A stretch of 64,000 bases of DNA from JASHVB01 sp035535035. Lineage in GTDB: Bacteria; Pseudomonadota; Alphaproteobacteria; Acetobacterales; Acetobacteraceae. A program made the translations under genes and the position numbers. Positions 51,135-60,192 of the stretch are shown here, piece by piece. Where the stretch lies: the NCBI GenBank assembly GCA_035535035.1, contig DATLQW010000073.1, positions 1 through 64,000 on the forward strand. The letters run 5' to 3'. The notes below the pieces were generated by a model, which was not told the origin of the DNA, did not search any database, and saw only the letters and a list, made by a program, of their open reading frames with translations. Every line of letters starts with the position of its first letter. Position 1 is the stretch's first letter.

Positions 51135-51914
51135 ATGCCCGACACCATGATGCTGAGTACGGTCCGCGCCCGCGTATCCGCCGCCGAGTGGCAGGCCCGG
51201 CTGGACTGCGCCGCCCTCTACCGCCTGATGGCGCTGCACGGCTGGACCGACCTGATCTTCAACCACATCACCCTGCGCGTGCCGGGCGAGGGGGAGAAGA
51301 TCCTGATCAACCCCTATGGCTGGATGTACGAGGAGATCACCGCGTCCTCGCTGGTGACGATCGATGTCGAGGGCAACGAGGTCCTCAACCCGCACGGCCG
51401 CGACCTGGGCGTGAACTTCGCGGGCTACGTGATCCACAGCGCGGTGCATGGCGCCCGGCCCGACGTGGGCTGCGTGATCCACACCCATACCCGCGCCGGC
51501 ATGGCGGTGTCGTCGATGAAATGCGGCTTCCTGCCGATGACGCAGACGGCGATCAACTGCTTCCCGGTGGCCTACCACGACTATGAGGGCCCTGCGGTGG
51601 ATACCGCCGAACGCGAGCGGCTGGTGGCCGACCTGGGCGACCGCAACTATTTGGTGCTGCGCAACCACGGGTTGCTGGTTTGCGATGCGACAGCGGCCGG
51701 TGCGTTCCGCGCGATCCACCAGTTCGAGGCCGCCTGCGCGGCGCAGGTGGACGCCATGTCGTGCGGCAAGGACCTGGTGCTGCCGGCCGACGACATCGTT
51801 CAGCGCAGCGTCGAACGCCGCGTGCGTGCGGCCACCCGCGCCACGCCCGTCGCGCTGCACTGGCCGGCGATGCTGCGGATGCTCGACCGCCGCGACCCGA
51901 GCTGGCGCGATTGA
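51135..51914 (+). CDS. Class II aldolase/adducin family protein
   Basis: 259-aa protein of the class II aldolase family. LDCAALYRLMALHGWTDLIFNHITLRVPGEGEKILINPYGWMYEEIT is the family opening. Metal ligands are HTHTRAG and the later LRNHGLLV. It differs from the 30.9-kb aldolase in length and opening. GGAGG precedes the ATG at 51135. It lies alone upstream of a repeat-rich gap and the dppBCDF-type operon; no clear pathway link. Many members have no known substrate. Confidence 0.88.
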   Translation: MPDTMMLSTVRARVSAAEWQARLDCAALYRLMALHGWTDLIFNHITLRVPGEGEKILINPYGWMYEEITASSLVTIDVEGNEVLNPHGRDLGVNFAGYVIHSAVHGARPDVGCVIHTHTRAGMAVSSMKCGFLPMTQTAINCFPVAYHDYEGPAVDTAERERLVADLGDRNYLVLRNHGLLVCDATAAGAFRAIHQFEAACAAQVDAMSCGKDLVLPADDIVQRSVERRVRAATRATPVALHWPAMLRMLDRRDPSWRD

Positions 51915-52255
51915 GTCCAGGAAAATCTCTCCCGCCGCGCGGGAGAGGTCGAGGTGCGAAGCACCGAGGCTGAGGGGCGATCGGGTCGTCCCGCGGCACC
52001 CTCACCCTCGGCGCTTGCGCGCCATTCTCGCTTCGCGGGCGAAGGTCTTTTGCATGCTGGCGTTTCCCGCGTGACTGAGGCAGGCTGCGGCGCCGGCCTG
52101 GGAGCGGCATCCAGCAACACACGAAAACGGGGGCGGTTCAGGCGATGCATCATCGCGGATTCTGGCGGCTTGCCAACAGCGATCCCTGGTCCTGGGGACC
52201 GCGGACAAGGCCCGGCGGCCACGCCGCGCCGCATCGGCCGGAACGTCCCTAGACC
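51915..52255. other. Intergenic region, 341 bases
   Basis: It holds the full family-C palindromic repeat (51927-52011). Downstream is a stretch with no recognisable gene. The last 120 bases form the upstream region of the dppB-type gene, where I see no convincing promoter motif. Confidence 0.6.
51927..52011. repeat. Dispersed palindromic repeat, family C (full copy 2)
   Basis: Begins with TCTCCCG...CGGGAGA, then the 28-base core 51947-51974 shared with 25516-25543. CCGAGGCTGAGGG (51964-51976) pairs with CCCTCACCCTCGG (51999-52011) at 12 of 13 positions over 22 bases. Same architecture as 46064-46135. Confidence 0.7.
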
Positions 52256-53197
52256 ATGTTTGCCTACACCGTTCGCCGTGTCCTCACCACCATTCCAGTC
52301 ATGCTGGCGGTGGCGTTCTTCGTCTTCAGTCTGCTCTACATCGCCCCCGGCGACCCGGCCGCGATCATCGCCGGCGACCAGGCGACGCCCGCGGACGTGG
52401 AGCGCATCCGCCTCTCGCTGGGATTGGATCGCCCCTTCCTGGTGCGCTTCGGCGAGTGGCTGTGGCAGATCCTGCACGGCAATCTCGGCACCTCGATCTT
52501 CACCAACCTGCCGGTCGCACACATGATCGCGCAGTGCATCGAGCCGACGCTGTCGCTGATGGTGCTGACCATCATCTTTGCCATCGTCATCGCCATCCCG
52601 TTGGGTGTGCTGGCCGCCTGGAAGCACGGCTCGTGGATCGATCGTCTGGTGATGATGCTCGCGGTGTTCGGTTTCTCCACTCCAGTATTCGTCGTCGGCT
52701 ATCTGCTCGCCTATGTATTTGCGCTGCAGCTCGACTGGCTGCCGGTGCAGGGTTTCAACCCGATCGGCCGCGGCCTCTGGCCGTTCCTGCGCGACCTGAT
52801 CCTGCCCACCGTGGCGCTGGGACTGATCTTCGTGGCGCTGCTGGCCCGCATCACCCGCGCCACCATGCTGGACGTACTGAACCAGGACTACGTGCGCACG
52901 GCGAAGGCGAAGGGCGTGGGGCAGCGCGACGTGTTGTTCGTGCACGCGCTGAAGAATGCCGCGGTGCCGATCGTCACCGTGATAGGCAACGGCGTCGCTT
53001 TGCTGATCGGCGGCGCGGTGGTGACGGAAAGCGTGTTCGCGATTCCCGGCCTGGGCCGGTTGACCGTGGACGCGATTCTGCGCCGCGACTACCCGGTGAT
53101 CCAGGGCGTCGTGCTGCTGTTCAGCTTCACCTACGTCCTGGTGAACCTGGCCGTGGACCTGTTGTACACCGTGTTCGACCCGAGGATCCGCTATTGA
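52256..53197 (+). CDS. dppB: Peptide/nickel-type ABC transporter permease (DppB family)
   Basis: Inner-membrane permease (313 aa). Opening MFAYTVRRVLTTIPVMLAVAFFVFSLLYIAPGDPAAI is the DppB/OppB signature. The ATPase-contact loop ITRATMLDVLNQDYVRTAKAKGVGQRDVLFVHALKNAAVPIVTVIG is intact. About six membrane segments. First gene of a four-gene operon with dppC, dppD and dppF types. Confidence 0.94.
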   Translation: MFAYTVRRVLTTIPVMLAVAFFVFSLLYIAPGDPAAIIAGDQATPADVERIRLSLGLDRPFLVRFGEWLWQILHGNLGTSIFTNLPVAHMIAQCIEPTLSLMVLTIIFAIVIAIPLGVLAAWKHGSWIDRLVMMLAVFGFSTPVFVVGYLLAYVFALQLDWLPVQGFNPIGRGLWPFLRDLILPTVALGLIFVALLARITRATMLDVLNQDYVRTAKAKGVGQRDVLFVHALKNAAVPIVTVIGNGVALLIGGAVVTESVFAIPGLGRLTVDAILRRDYPVIQGVVLLFSFTYVLVNLAVDLLYTVFDPRIRY

Positions 53198-53234
53198 GCG
53201 TACCACCACGCAATTCTCCCCCTCCCCTTGCGGG

Positions 53235-53257
53235 CTTGGTCCGCGAAGCGGACCAAG
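53235..53257. repeat. Perfect hairpin between dppB and dppC
   Basis: CTTGGTCCGC (53235-53244) and GCGGACCAAG (53248-53257) are exact inverted copies with a GAA loop. It lies in the 97-base gap between the two permease genes, just after a C-rich stretch resembling the 11.07-kb palindrome. It may modulate mRNA stability within the operon. Confidence 0.6.
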
Positions 53258-53294
53258 GTTGGGCGGAGGTGGCCGCACGAAGGACCCGCTCGAC

Positions 53295-54206
53295 ATGAGC
53301 ATCGCAACCGGCACGGACCATGGTTACGCGGCGGCGCCGGCCCTGCCGGATGTGCTGCCGCCGGCAAAGCGCCGTGGCCGGATCGGCACGTTCGTCCACC
53401 GCCACCCGACCATCGTCCTGGGCGGCACGCTGGTCGGCGTGATGATCGGCATCGCGATCTTCGCGCCCTGGCTGGGCACCGTCGATCCGACCGCGCTGGC
53501 GCCGGCCCAGCGGCTGCGCCCGCCGTCCGAGGCCTACTGGTTCGGCAGCGACATGCTGGGCCGCGACATCTATTCGCGCGTGATGTACGGCTCGCGCATC
53601 TCGCTGATCGTCGGCTTCTCCGTCGCATTCGTCGCGTCGGCGGCGGGCACGCTGGTCGGCGTGGTCTCCGGCTTCATCCGCTCGCTCGACTTCATCATCA
53701 TGCGGGTGATGGACGGGCTGATGTCGATCCCGCCGCTGCTGCTGGCGATCGCGCTGATGGCGCTGACCCGCGCCTCGGTGCACAACGTGATCATCGCCAT
53801 CAGCGTCGCCGAGTTCCCGCGCGTCTCCCGGCTGATCCGCGGCATCGTGCTGTCGTTGCGCGAACAACCCTATGTCGAGGCGGCGATCGCCTCCGGCACG
53901 CGCGTGCCGATGATTATCTGGCGGCACATCATTCCCAATACGCTGGCGCCGCTGATGGTGAATGCCACCTTCATCTGCGCCTCGGCGATGATCACCGAAT
54001 CGATCCTGTCGTTCATCGGCGCCGGCACGCCGCCGACCATCCCGAGCTGGGGCAACATCATGGCCGAGGGCCGCGCGCTGTGGGAAGTGAAGCCGTTTGT
54101 GGTGTTCTTCCCCGCGGTGTTCCTGTGCATCACGGTGCTGGCGGTGAACCTGCTGGGCGACGGACTGCGCGACGCGCTCGATCCGCGGCTGGCCAAGCGG
54201 CTCTGA
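53295..54206 (+). CDS. dppC: Peptide/nickel-type ABC transporter permease (DppC family)
   Basis: Second permease (303 aa). A long soluble N-terminus is followed by a membrane segment and the DppC-type YWFGSDMLGRDIYSRVMYGSRISLIVGF. The coupling loop EQPYVEAAIASGTRVPMIIWRHIIPNTLAPLMV and GAGTPPTIPSWGNIMAEGR are typical. The ATG at 53295 begins MSIATGTDHGYAAAPALP. It lies 97 bases after dppB and five before dppD. Confidence 0.94.
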   Translation: MSIATGTDHGYAAAPALPDVLPPAKRRGRIGTFVHRHPTIVLGGTLVGVMIGIAIFAPWLGTVDPTALAPAQRLRPPSEAYWFGSDMLGRDIYSRVMYGSRISLIVGFSVAFVASAAGTLVGVVSGFIRSLDFIIMRVMDGLMSIPPLLLAIALMALTRASVHNVIIAISVAEFPRVSRLIRGIVLSLREQPYVEAAIASGTRVPMIIWRHIIPNTLAPLMVNATFICASAMITESILSFIGAGTPPTIPSWGNIMAEGRALWEVKPFVVFFPAVFLCITVLAVNLLGDGLRDALDPRLAKRL

Positions 54207-54211
54207 CGCAC

Positions 54212-55204
54212 ATGGCGTTGCTGGAAGTCGAGAACCTCCAGACCCATTTCAACACACCGGACGGCGTGGTGCGGGCGGTCGAAGGCGTGTCCCTGCACGT
54301 CAATGCCGGCGAGACCCTGGCGGTGGTTGGCGAATCCGGCTGCGGCAAGTCGGTCACCGCGATGTCGATCCTGCGTTTGATCCAGGAGCCCCCGGGCAGG
54401 ATCAAGGGCAGCATCCGCTTCGACGGCCGCCACCTGCTGAAACTGTCCGAGCCGGAGATGCGCGACATCCGCGGCAACGCCATCTCGATGATCTTCCAGG
54501 AGCCGATGACCAGCCTCAATCCGGTGCTCACAGTGGGGCGCCAGATCGGCGAGACAGTGCGGCTGCACCAGGGCATGAATGCGAGAGATGCGGAGCAGAA
54601 GGCGATCGACATGCTGACGCTGGTCGGCATTCCGGCACCGGCGCGGCGCGTGCATGAGTATCCGCACCAATTGTCTGGTGGCATGCGCCAGCGCGTAATG
54701 ATCGCCATGGCGCTGGCCTGCAACCCCAAGCTGCTGATCGCCGACGAACCGACCACGGCGCTGGACGTGACGATCCAGGCGCAGATCCTCGACCTGATGC
54801 GCGACCTGAAGACGCGGCTGGGTTCGGCGATCATGCTGATCACGCATGATCTCGGCGTGGTGGCGGAGATGGCGGCGCGGGTCGTGGTGATGTACGCCGG
54901 GCGCAAGGTGGAGGAAGCGCCGGTCGGTGAAATCTTCGCCCATCCGCTGCATCCTTACACGCGCGGCCTGCTGGGGTCGGTGCCCATTCTCGGCTCGTCG
55001 CTGCGCGACGGCGGGCGCAGCAAGCTGGCGGAAATCCCCGGCCTGGTGCCGAGTCTGCGCGAGAAGATCGTCGGCTGTGCCTTCGCCGGACGGTGTCCGA
55101 TGGCGACCGCGCTGTGCCGCGAGCGCGCACCGGCGTTTGAAACGAAGGGCCCCGCGCACGCCGCCGCCTGCCACTATGCCGAGCGCGAAACGGTCGCCGC
55201 ATGA
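54212..55204 (+). CDS. dppD: Peptide/nickel-type ABC transporter ATP-binding protein (DppD family)
   Basis: ATPase of 330 aa. Walker A GESGCGKS, MIFQEPMTSLNPVLTVGRQI, signature LSGGMRQRVMIAMALAC and Walker B LLIADEPTTALDVTIQAQ are complete. The C-terminal oligopeptide-transporter extension carries CAFAGRCPMATALCRERAP, a likely iron-sulphur or Cys-rich element typical of DppD/OppD. Coupled to dppF by a 4-base overlap. Confidence 0.95.
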   Translation: MALLEVENLQTHFNTPDGVVRAVEGVSLHVNAGETLAVVGESGCGKSVTAMSILRLIQEPPGRIKGSIRFDGRHLLKLSEPEMRDIRGNAISMIFQEPMTSLNPVLTVGRQIGETVRLHQGMNARDAEQKAIDMLTLVGIPAPARRVHEYPHQLSGGMRQRVMIAMALACNPKLLIADEPTTALDVTIQAQILDLMRDLKTRLGSAIMLITHDLGVVAEMAARVVVMYAGRKVEEAPVGEIFAHPLHPYTRGLLGSVPILGSSLRDGGRSKLAEIPGLVPSLREKIVGCAFAGRCPMATALCRERAPAFETKGPAHAAACHYAERETVAA

Positions 55205-56241
55205 TGAGCCGCCATGACGATGGTGCGCTCGTGGCGTCCAACCGTCCCCTGCTCGAGGTCAAGGCCCTGAAGAAGCACTTCCCGATCCGTGGCGGATGGC
55301 TCGGCCTGGAGACGGCGAAGGTCCATGCGGTCGATGGCGTCAGCTTCGACATCCACCGCGGCGAGACCCTGTCGCTGGTGGGCGAATCCGGCTGCGGGAA
55401 ATCGACCGTCGGCAAGGCGATCCTGCGCCTCTACGATGTTACCGCCGGCGAGGTTTACCTGGACGGCGAGCGCATCGACAACATGCCGGCCGGCAAGCTG
55501 CGGCCGATCCGCCGGCGCGTGCAGGTGGTGTTCCAGGATCCGTTCTCCAGCCTCAATCCGCGCATGAAGGTGCGCGACATCCTGGCCGAGCCGCTGCGTA
55601 ATTTCGCCATGGCGCGCAACCGCGCCGAGCTGAACGAGCGGGTTGCCGAGCTGATGGATAAGGTGCGGCTGCCGCGCGACGCGGTCGGCCGCTATCCGCA
55701 CGAGTTTTCTGGCGGCCAGCGCCAGCGTATCGGCATCGCGCGCGCGCTGGCGCCCGGGGCAGACCTGATCATCTGCGACGAGGCCGTGTCGGCGCTGGAT
55801 GTTTCGGTGAAGGCGCAGATCATCAACCTGCTGGTCGATCTGCAGGACGAGCTCGGGCTGGCGCTGCTGTTCATCAGCCACGACCTGGCGACGGTGGAGC
55901 ACCTGACCCACCGCGTGGCGGTGATGTATCTCGGCAAGATCGTCGAACTTGCCGACCGGCGCACGCTGTTCGCGAAGTCGCACCATCCCTACACGCGGGC
56001 GCTGCTGTCGGCGGTGCCGGTGCCTGATCCGAACGCGAAACGCCAGCGCATCATCCTGACCGGCGACGTGCCGAGTCCGATCAATCCGCCGAGCGGCTGT
56101 CGTTTCCACACGCGCTGTCCGTTCGCATTCGACCGGTGCCGCCTGGAGGAACCGGTGCTGCGTCCGGTCGGCGAGGGCCACGTGTCGGCCTGCCATCTGG
56201 ATCACGTGCCGGGCGGACAGGTCGTGCCGATGGCGGCTTGA
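55201..56241 (+). CDS. dppF: Peptide/nickel-type ABC transporter ATP-binding protein (DppF family)
   Basis: Second ATPase (346 aa). KALKKHFPIRGGWLG, Walker A GESGCGKST, VQVVFQDPFSSLNPRMKVRDILAEPL, signature FSGGQRQRIGIARALA and the VSALDVSVKAQIINLL block match DppF. The C-terminal GCRFHTRCPFAFDRC is the family extension. Starts with ATGATG overlapping the dppD stop by 4 bases. No binding-protein gene follows in the operon; an inverted repeat (56250-56353) does. Confidence 0.95.
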   Translation: MMSRHDDGALVASNRPLLEVKALKKHFPIRGGWLGLETAKVHAVDGVSFDIHRGETLSLVGESGCGKSTVGKAILRLYDVTAGEVYLDGERIDNMPAGKLRPIRRRVQVVFQDPFSSLNPRMKVRDILAEPLRNFAMARNRAELNERVAELMDKVRLPRDAVGRYPHEFSGGQRQRIGIARALAPGADLIICDEAVSALDVSVKAQIINLLVDLQDELGLALLFISHDLATVEHLTHRVAVMYLGKIVELADRRTLFAKSHHPYTRALLSAVPVPDPNAKRQRIILTGDVPSPINPPSGCRFHTRCPFAFDRCRLEEPVLRPVGEGHVSACHLDHVPGGQVVPMAA

Positions 56242-56249
56242 CCTGACGC

Positions 56250-56353
56250 TGTCATTGCGAGGAGCGAAGCGACGAAGCAATCCCCCGCGTGAAGAGCATC
56301 CGTCGGTTCAACTCGCAGGGGATTGCTTCGTCGCTTCGCGCCTCGTAATGACA
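56250..56353. repeat. Long palindromic repeat, family A (CATTGCGAGGAGCG type)
   Basis: 36-base arms (56250-56285 and 56318-56353) match at 34 of 36 positions as inverted copies, with a 32-base spacer. The arms contain CATTGCGAGGAGCGAAGCGA. It separates the convergent dppF and membrane-protein genes. It could form a large terminator-like hairpin or be a non-autonomous mobile repeat. A shortened relative is at 47903-47954. Confidence 0.9.
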
Positions 56354-56357
56354 GCCG

Positions 56358-57725
56358 TTACTTCGCCACGACAAACAACAACGCGATCGCCGCCCAGGCG
56401 AGCAGCAGCGCGGACATCGTGTAGGCCGTGTTCCACGCGGTGCTGACGGTCCATGGCGAAACACCGGCCCAACGCGCGGTGGTGATCGCCGAGGCGGACA
56501 TCGGCGTCATGTTCACGCCCAGGCCCCAGCCCAGCATGCAGGCAAACGCCAGCACTGCCGGCGAGACGCCGAAGCTCGCGGGATCGGGCATCGCCGCGCC
56601 GAGCAATGCGACGACCGCGACCGGGTTCAAGCCGATCTGGCCGGTGGCGATCAGCAAAACCGGCACGAGCAATGGCACGGCCAGCGGTGGCAGGTGGGCG
56701 ATCAGCGGCGCCAGGCCGCTCGCTGGCAGCGCGCCGCCAAGCGCGACGCCCATGAATCCGGAGCCGGCCAGCACGGTCGCCTCGCTGCGGAAGTTCGGCA
56801 CGCGTTGCAGGAAGCGGCCGGCGCGCCGTTGCAGTGCCGCACCCAGCAACGAACGCGACGCCAGGCGGCGCGATTGCACCATGACCCAGGCGATGCCGAC
56901 CAGCGGCACCACCAGCGTAACGCAGGTCACCAGCGAAATGCCGAGGCCGATGCTGCCCAGTTCCGCCAGTGCCATGACCGACGCCACCAGCGCGATGATG
57001 CGCAGGTGAACGGTCCAGCGCTCGGTCGATTCCGGCCGCGCGCTGCCGCGCGTCGCGGCACGTGACGCGGAGACCCGGTCCTCCAGCCAGCCCAGGGCCG
57101 CCATCCCGACCGACACCACGAAAGCGATCGGCAGCAACAGCCGCATCGGCGCGGCCGGCACCGCGGTGGACACCACCGCCGTCATCAGGTTGATCGGATT
57201 CCAGCAGTTCATCACGCAGAATCCGCGATAGATCGCCATCAGCATGCGGCGCGACCGCAGCGCCCGCACTTCGGGCGAGCCGCCAGCGGCTTCCAGCGTG
57301 TTGGCGCGCATCACCATCGCCGCCAGCAATTCGATGGCGCCATAGGACAGGATGATGCCGAACAAATGCCCGCCGCCGGTCAGCGCGGCATAGCGCCGTC
57401 CGGGTGGCTGCGCGACCAGGTGGCGGCCGCAGCGCCGCACCAGCGGCGAGGTCTCCGCCGCGTCGCGCAACGTGGTGAGCGCGAAGAAGAACGCGCCATA
57501 GGTGGCGCCGCGCCGCCAGCCGGCGAGGAACAGCGCCATCGGGCCGGCCGCGCGCACCACGCCCAGCATGCCGGCGGCGACCAGTGCCACGAACAGCACC
57601 TGTGCGTAGCGCCGCTGGTTGCGATATTCCAGCAGCAGGAACAGCAGCATGGCCATTCCGGCCGCGTCGCCCAGCAGCTTCGCGCGCAGCAACTGGTCGG
57701 CCAGCGTCGCCGCCCAGGTGAACAT
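56358..57725 (-). CDS. Multi-pass membrane protein of unknown function
   Basis: 455 aa with roughly ten or more hydrophobic stretches, starting MFTWAATLADQLLRAKLLGDAAGMAMLLFLLLEY. I recognise no family with confidence. Late segments LLVPVLLIATGQIGLNPVAVVALLGAAMPDP and GWGLGVNMTPMSASAITTARWAGVS look like ion-transporter or permease hairpin-loop regions with conserved Asn-Pro and Asn-Met-Thr. The ATG at 57725 was chosen as it is the first with a hydrophobic opening; upstream in-frame sequence is basic and non-membrane. Possibly an anion/organic-acid transporter, but that is inference. Confidence 0.7.
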   Translation of the reverse strand: MFTWAATLADQLLRAKLLGDAAGMAMLLFLLLEYRNQRRYAQVLFVALVAAGMLGVVRAAGPMALFLAGWRRGATYGAFFFALTTLRDAAETSPLVRRCGRHLVAQPPGRRYAALTGGGHLFGIILSYGAIELLAAMVMRANTLEAAGGSPEVRALRSRRMLMAIYRGFCVMNCWNPINLMTAVVSTAVPAAPMRLLLPIAFVVSVGMAALGWLEDRVSASRAATRGSARPESTERWTVHLRIIALVASVMALAELGSIGLGISLVTCVTLVVPLVGIAWVMVQSRRLASRSLLGAALQRRAGRFLQRVPNFRSEATVLAGSGFMGVALGGALPASGLAPLIAHLPPLAVPLLVPVLLIATGQIGLNPVAVVALLGAAMPDPASFGVSPAVLAFACMLGWGLGVNMTPMSASAITTARWAGVSPWTVSTAWNTAYTMSALLLAWAAIALLFVVAK

Positions 57726-57893
57726 GTAGCACCAGGCACTGGGCGAAGCGCGGAGGGAGCGGATGGCGGGGGGCGACACTGTGGCTTGTCGTCTTCGATT
57801 GGGTTTGCATCCTGCCTTGCCGGATCGGGTCTGGACAGAGGCAGGGGCGCCGCGTAACGGTCGCGCCTCGGCCAATCAGTGCAAGGGATCGCC

Positions 57894-58535
57894 ATGCTGT
57901 TCGATGTCATCGGAACGACCAATGAGAACGTGTACAAGCTGCTGGTCGCGACGATCGGTCCGCGGCCGATCGCCTGGGTGACCACGCAGGACGTTGATGG
58001 CACGCTGAACGCCGCGCCGTTCTCGTTCTTCAATGCGATGTCCGGCAATCCGCCGGTGGTGGCGTTTGGCATCGGTGGCCGTGCGCCGGGCGACGTAAAG
58101 GATACCGGCGGCAACATCCGCCGCACCGGGGAGTTCGTCGTGAACCTGGTCAGCTACAAGCTGGCAGAGCAGATGAACGTCACCGCGATCGATTTTCCGA
58201 AATCGGTGAACGAACTGGCGGAGGCGGGGCTGGCCACGGCGCCGTCGTTGCACGTGAAGCCGCCGCGCATCGCCGCGGCGCCGGTGTCGATGGAGTGCGA
58301 GCGGCTGGTGATCGTCGATGTCGGCATCGACCGCGCGGTGGTGCTGGGCAAGGTGGTGGCGTTCCACGTGCAGGACGACTGCGTGCTGGACAAGGACCGC
58401 TGCTACATCGACACGCCGAAGCTGGACCTGATCGGCCGCATGCACGGCGCGGGTTGGTACGCGCGCACCACCGACCGCTTCGAGATGCCGCGCATCAACG
58501 TGAACGACTGGCCGCTGCGCAAGGCGGCGGAGTAG
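57894..58535 (+). CDS. Flavin reductase-like domain protein
   Basis: FMN-binding split-barrel protein (213 aa), of the flavin reductase/DIM6-NTAB type. PRPIAWVTTQDVDGTLNAAPFSFFNAMSGNPPVVAFGI is the FMN-binding signature. GEFVVNLVSYKLAEQMNVTA and the C-terminal GRMHGAGWYARTTDRFEMPR are conserved. The ATG at 57894 follows AAGGG. An isolated gene, divergent from the membrane-protein gene. It may supply reduced flavin to a monooxygenase or bind flavin for another role. Confidence 0.9.
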   Translation: MLFDVIGTTNENVYKLLVATIGPRPIAWVTTQDVDGTLNAAPFSFFNAMSGNPPVVAFGIGGRAPGDVKDTGGNIRRTGEFVVNLVSYKLAEQMNVTAIDFPKSVNELAEAGLATAPSLHVKPPRIAAAPVSMECERLVIVDVGIDRAVVLGKVVAFHVQDDCVLDKDRCYIDTPKLDLIGRMHGAGWYARTTDRFEMPRINVNDWPLRKAAE

Positions 58536-58571
58536 CAAACCGCGGCCGCTCTTCGCGGGAGGGTTGGTGTT

Positions 58572-60143
58572 TCAGCCGAGCTGGACGATGCCGGCGCGCG
58601 GTGTCGCCGCGTGCTCCTTCAGCACCGCCTCGGTGGCGGGATCGATCTCCTTGAGCAATACGTCGTAGCCCCACAGATCGGCCAGGTGCTGCAGCACCTG
58701 GCGGGCGTCGCGCTCCTCCAGCAGTACCCGGTTGAGCGCGCGATGATGCACGATCAGCCGCCGGTCGCCGGCCAGATTCACGTCCACCACCTGGATGTCG
58801 GGGGTGTTCCACGCGACGTCGTACTGGCGTGCCAGGGCGCGCTGGATTTTGCGGTAGCCGCGCTCGTCATGGATCGACTGCACGCGCAGGTTCGCCTCGC
58901 CGGCATCGTCCAGCACGTGGAACAGGCCGAACTGGCGGATCAGCCGCGGGCTGAGATACTGCAGGATGAAGCTCTCGTCTCGATAGTTGGCCCAGACCTC
59001 GCGCAGCACGGCCATCGGGTCGCGATGGCCGGCGATCGCCGGGAACCATTGCTCGTCTTCCGCGGTCGGCTCGGTGCAGATACGTTCGATGTCCCGCATC
59101 ATGGCGAAGCCGAGCGCGTACGGGTTGATGCCGCTGTAGCGCGGATCGTCGAAATCCGGCTGGAACACCACGTTGGTGTGGCTGCGCAGGAACTCGACCA
59201 TCGCGCCGTCGTTGATCAGGCCCTTCTCGTGCAGCCGGTTCATGATGCGGTAGTGGGTATAGGTGGCGCACCCTTCGTTCATCACCTTGGTCTGCATCTG
59301 CGGATAGAAATACTGCGCGATGATGCGGACGATGCGCAGGATTTCGCGCTGCCAGGGGGCCAGCCGCAGGGCGACCTTTTCCAGGAAGAACAGGATGTTC
59401 TCCTGCGGCAGCTCCAGCAGCGCCTTGCGACGCTCCTCCGCGGTGGGGTCTGGTTTGGCGGTGTCCTTGCCCGGCACCGTGCGCCACAGATCGTTGAACA
59501 CCTGCTCTTCGTGTACCCGGCGCTCCAGGACACGCTTTTCCTCGGTGCGCAGATCCATGGAGCGGCGCCGCGGGTAGCGGTGCACGCCGTGGCTCATCAG
59601 CGCGTGCGCGGCGTCGAGCAGCCGCTCGACCTGCGCCTCGCCGTATTTTTCCTCGCAGTCGGCGATGTAGTGGCGGCCGAATTCCAGGTAGTCCAGGATG
59701 CCGTCGGCGTCGGTCCACTGCTTGAAAACATAGTTGTTCTTGAAGAAGTGGTTGTGGCCGAATGCCGCGTGGGCGATCACCAGGGTCTGCATCGTCGCCG
59801 TGTTCTCCTCCATGATGTAGGAGATGCACGGGTTGGAGTTGATGACGATCTCGTATGCCAGGCCCTGCATCCCGGTGCGATACAGCGCCTCGTTGCGGGC
59901 GAACTGCTTGCCGAACGACCAGTGCTTGTAAAAGATCGGCATGGCGATCGACGAATAGGCATCCAGCATCTGTTCTGAATTGATGACCTCGATCTGGTTC
60001 GGATAGGTGTCCAGGCCGAGCTCGCCGTGGGCGATCTCCGCCACGGCATCATGCACGCGCTGGATGGTGCTGAATTCCCAGTCCGCGCCTTCGAACAACG
60101 GGTGCTCGGCGCGGATGGCGGGGGCTTTCACCGTATTGCTCAT
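58572..60143 (-). CDS. SpoVR family protein
   Basis: 523-aa SpoVR/YcgB-like protein of unknown activity. Family signatures include FYKHWSFGKQFARNEALYRTGMQGLAYEIVINSNPCISYIMEENT, GHNHFFKNNYVFKQWTDADGILDYLEF and the late YPQMQTKVMNEGCATYTHYRIMNRLHEKG. AAAGGAA lies before the ATG at 60143. Third gene of the prkA-yeaH-spoVR cluster, a set known as yeaG-yeaH-ycgB in E. coli, where it responds to starvation and stress. Confidence 0.96.
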   Translation of the reverse strand: MSNTVKAPAIRAEHPLFEGADWEFSTIQRVHDAVAEIAHGELGLDTYPNQIEVINSEQMLDAYSSIAMPIFYKHWSFGKQFARNEALYRTGMQGLAYEIVINSNPCISYIMEENTATMQTLVIAHAAFGHNHFFKNNYVFKQWTDADGILDYLEFGRHYIADCEEKYGEAQVERLLDAAHALMSHGVHRYPRRRSMDLRTEEKRVLERRVHEEQVFNDLWRTVPGKDTAKPDPTAEERRKALLELPQENILFFLEKVALRLAPWQREILRIVRIIAQYFYPQMQTKVMNEGCATYTHYRIMNRLHEKGLINDGAMVEFLRSHTNVVFQPDFDDPRYSGINPYALGFAMMRDIERICTEPTAEDEQWFPAIAGHRDPMAVLREVWANYRDESFILQYLSPRLIRQFGLFHVLDDAGEANLRVQSIHDERGYRKIQRALARQYDVAWNTPDIQVVDVNLAGDRRLIVHHRALNRVLLEERDARQVLQHLADLWGYDVLLKEIDPATEAVLKEHAATPRAGIVQLG

Positions 60144-60192
60144 AAAGCGCTTCCTTTCTTCCTCACCCACGAAGCGGGAGAGGGAACTGAAC

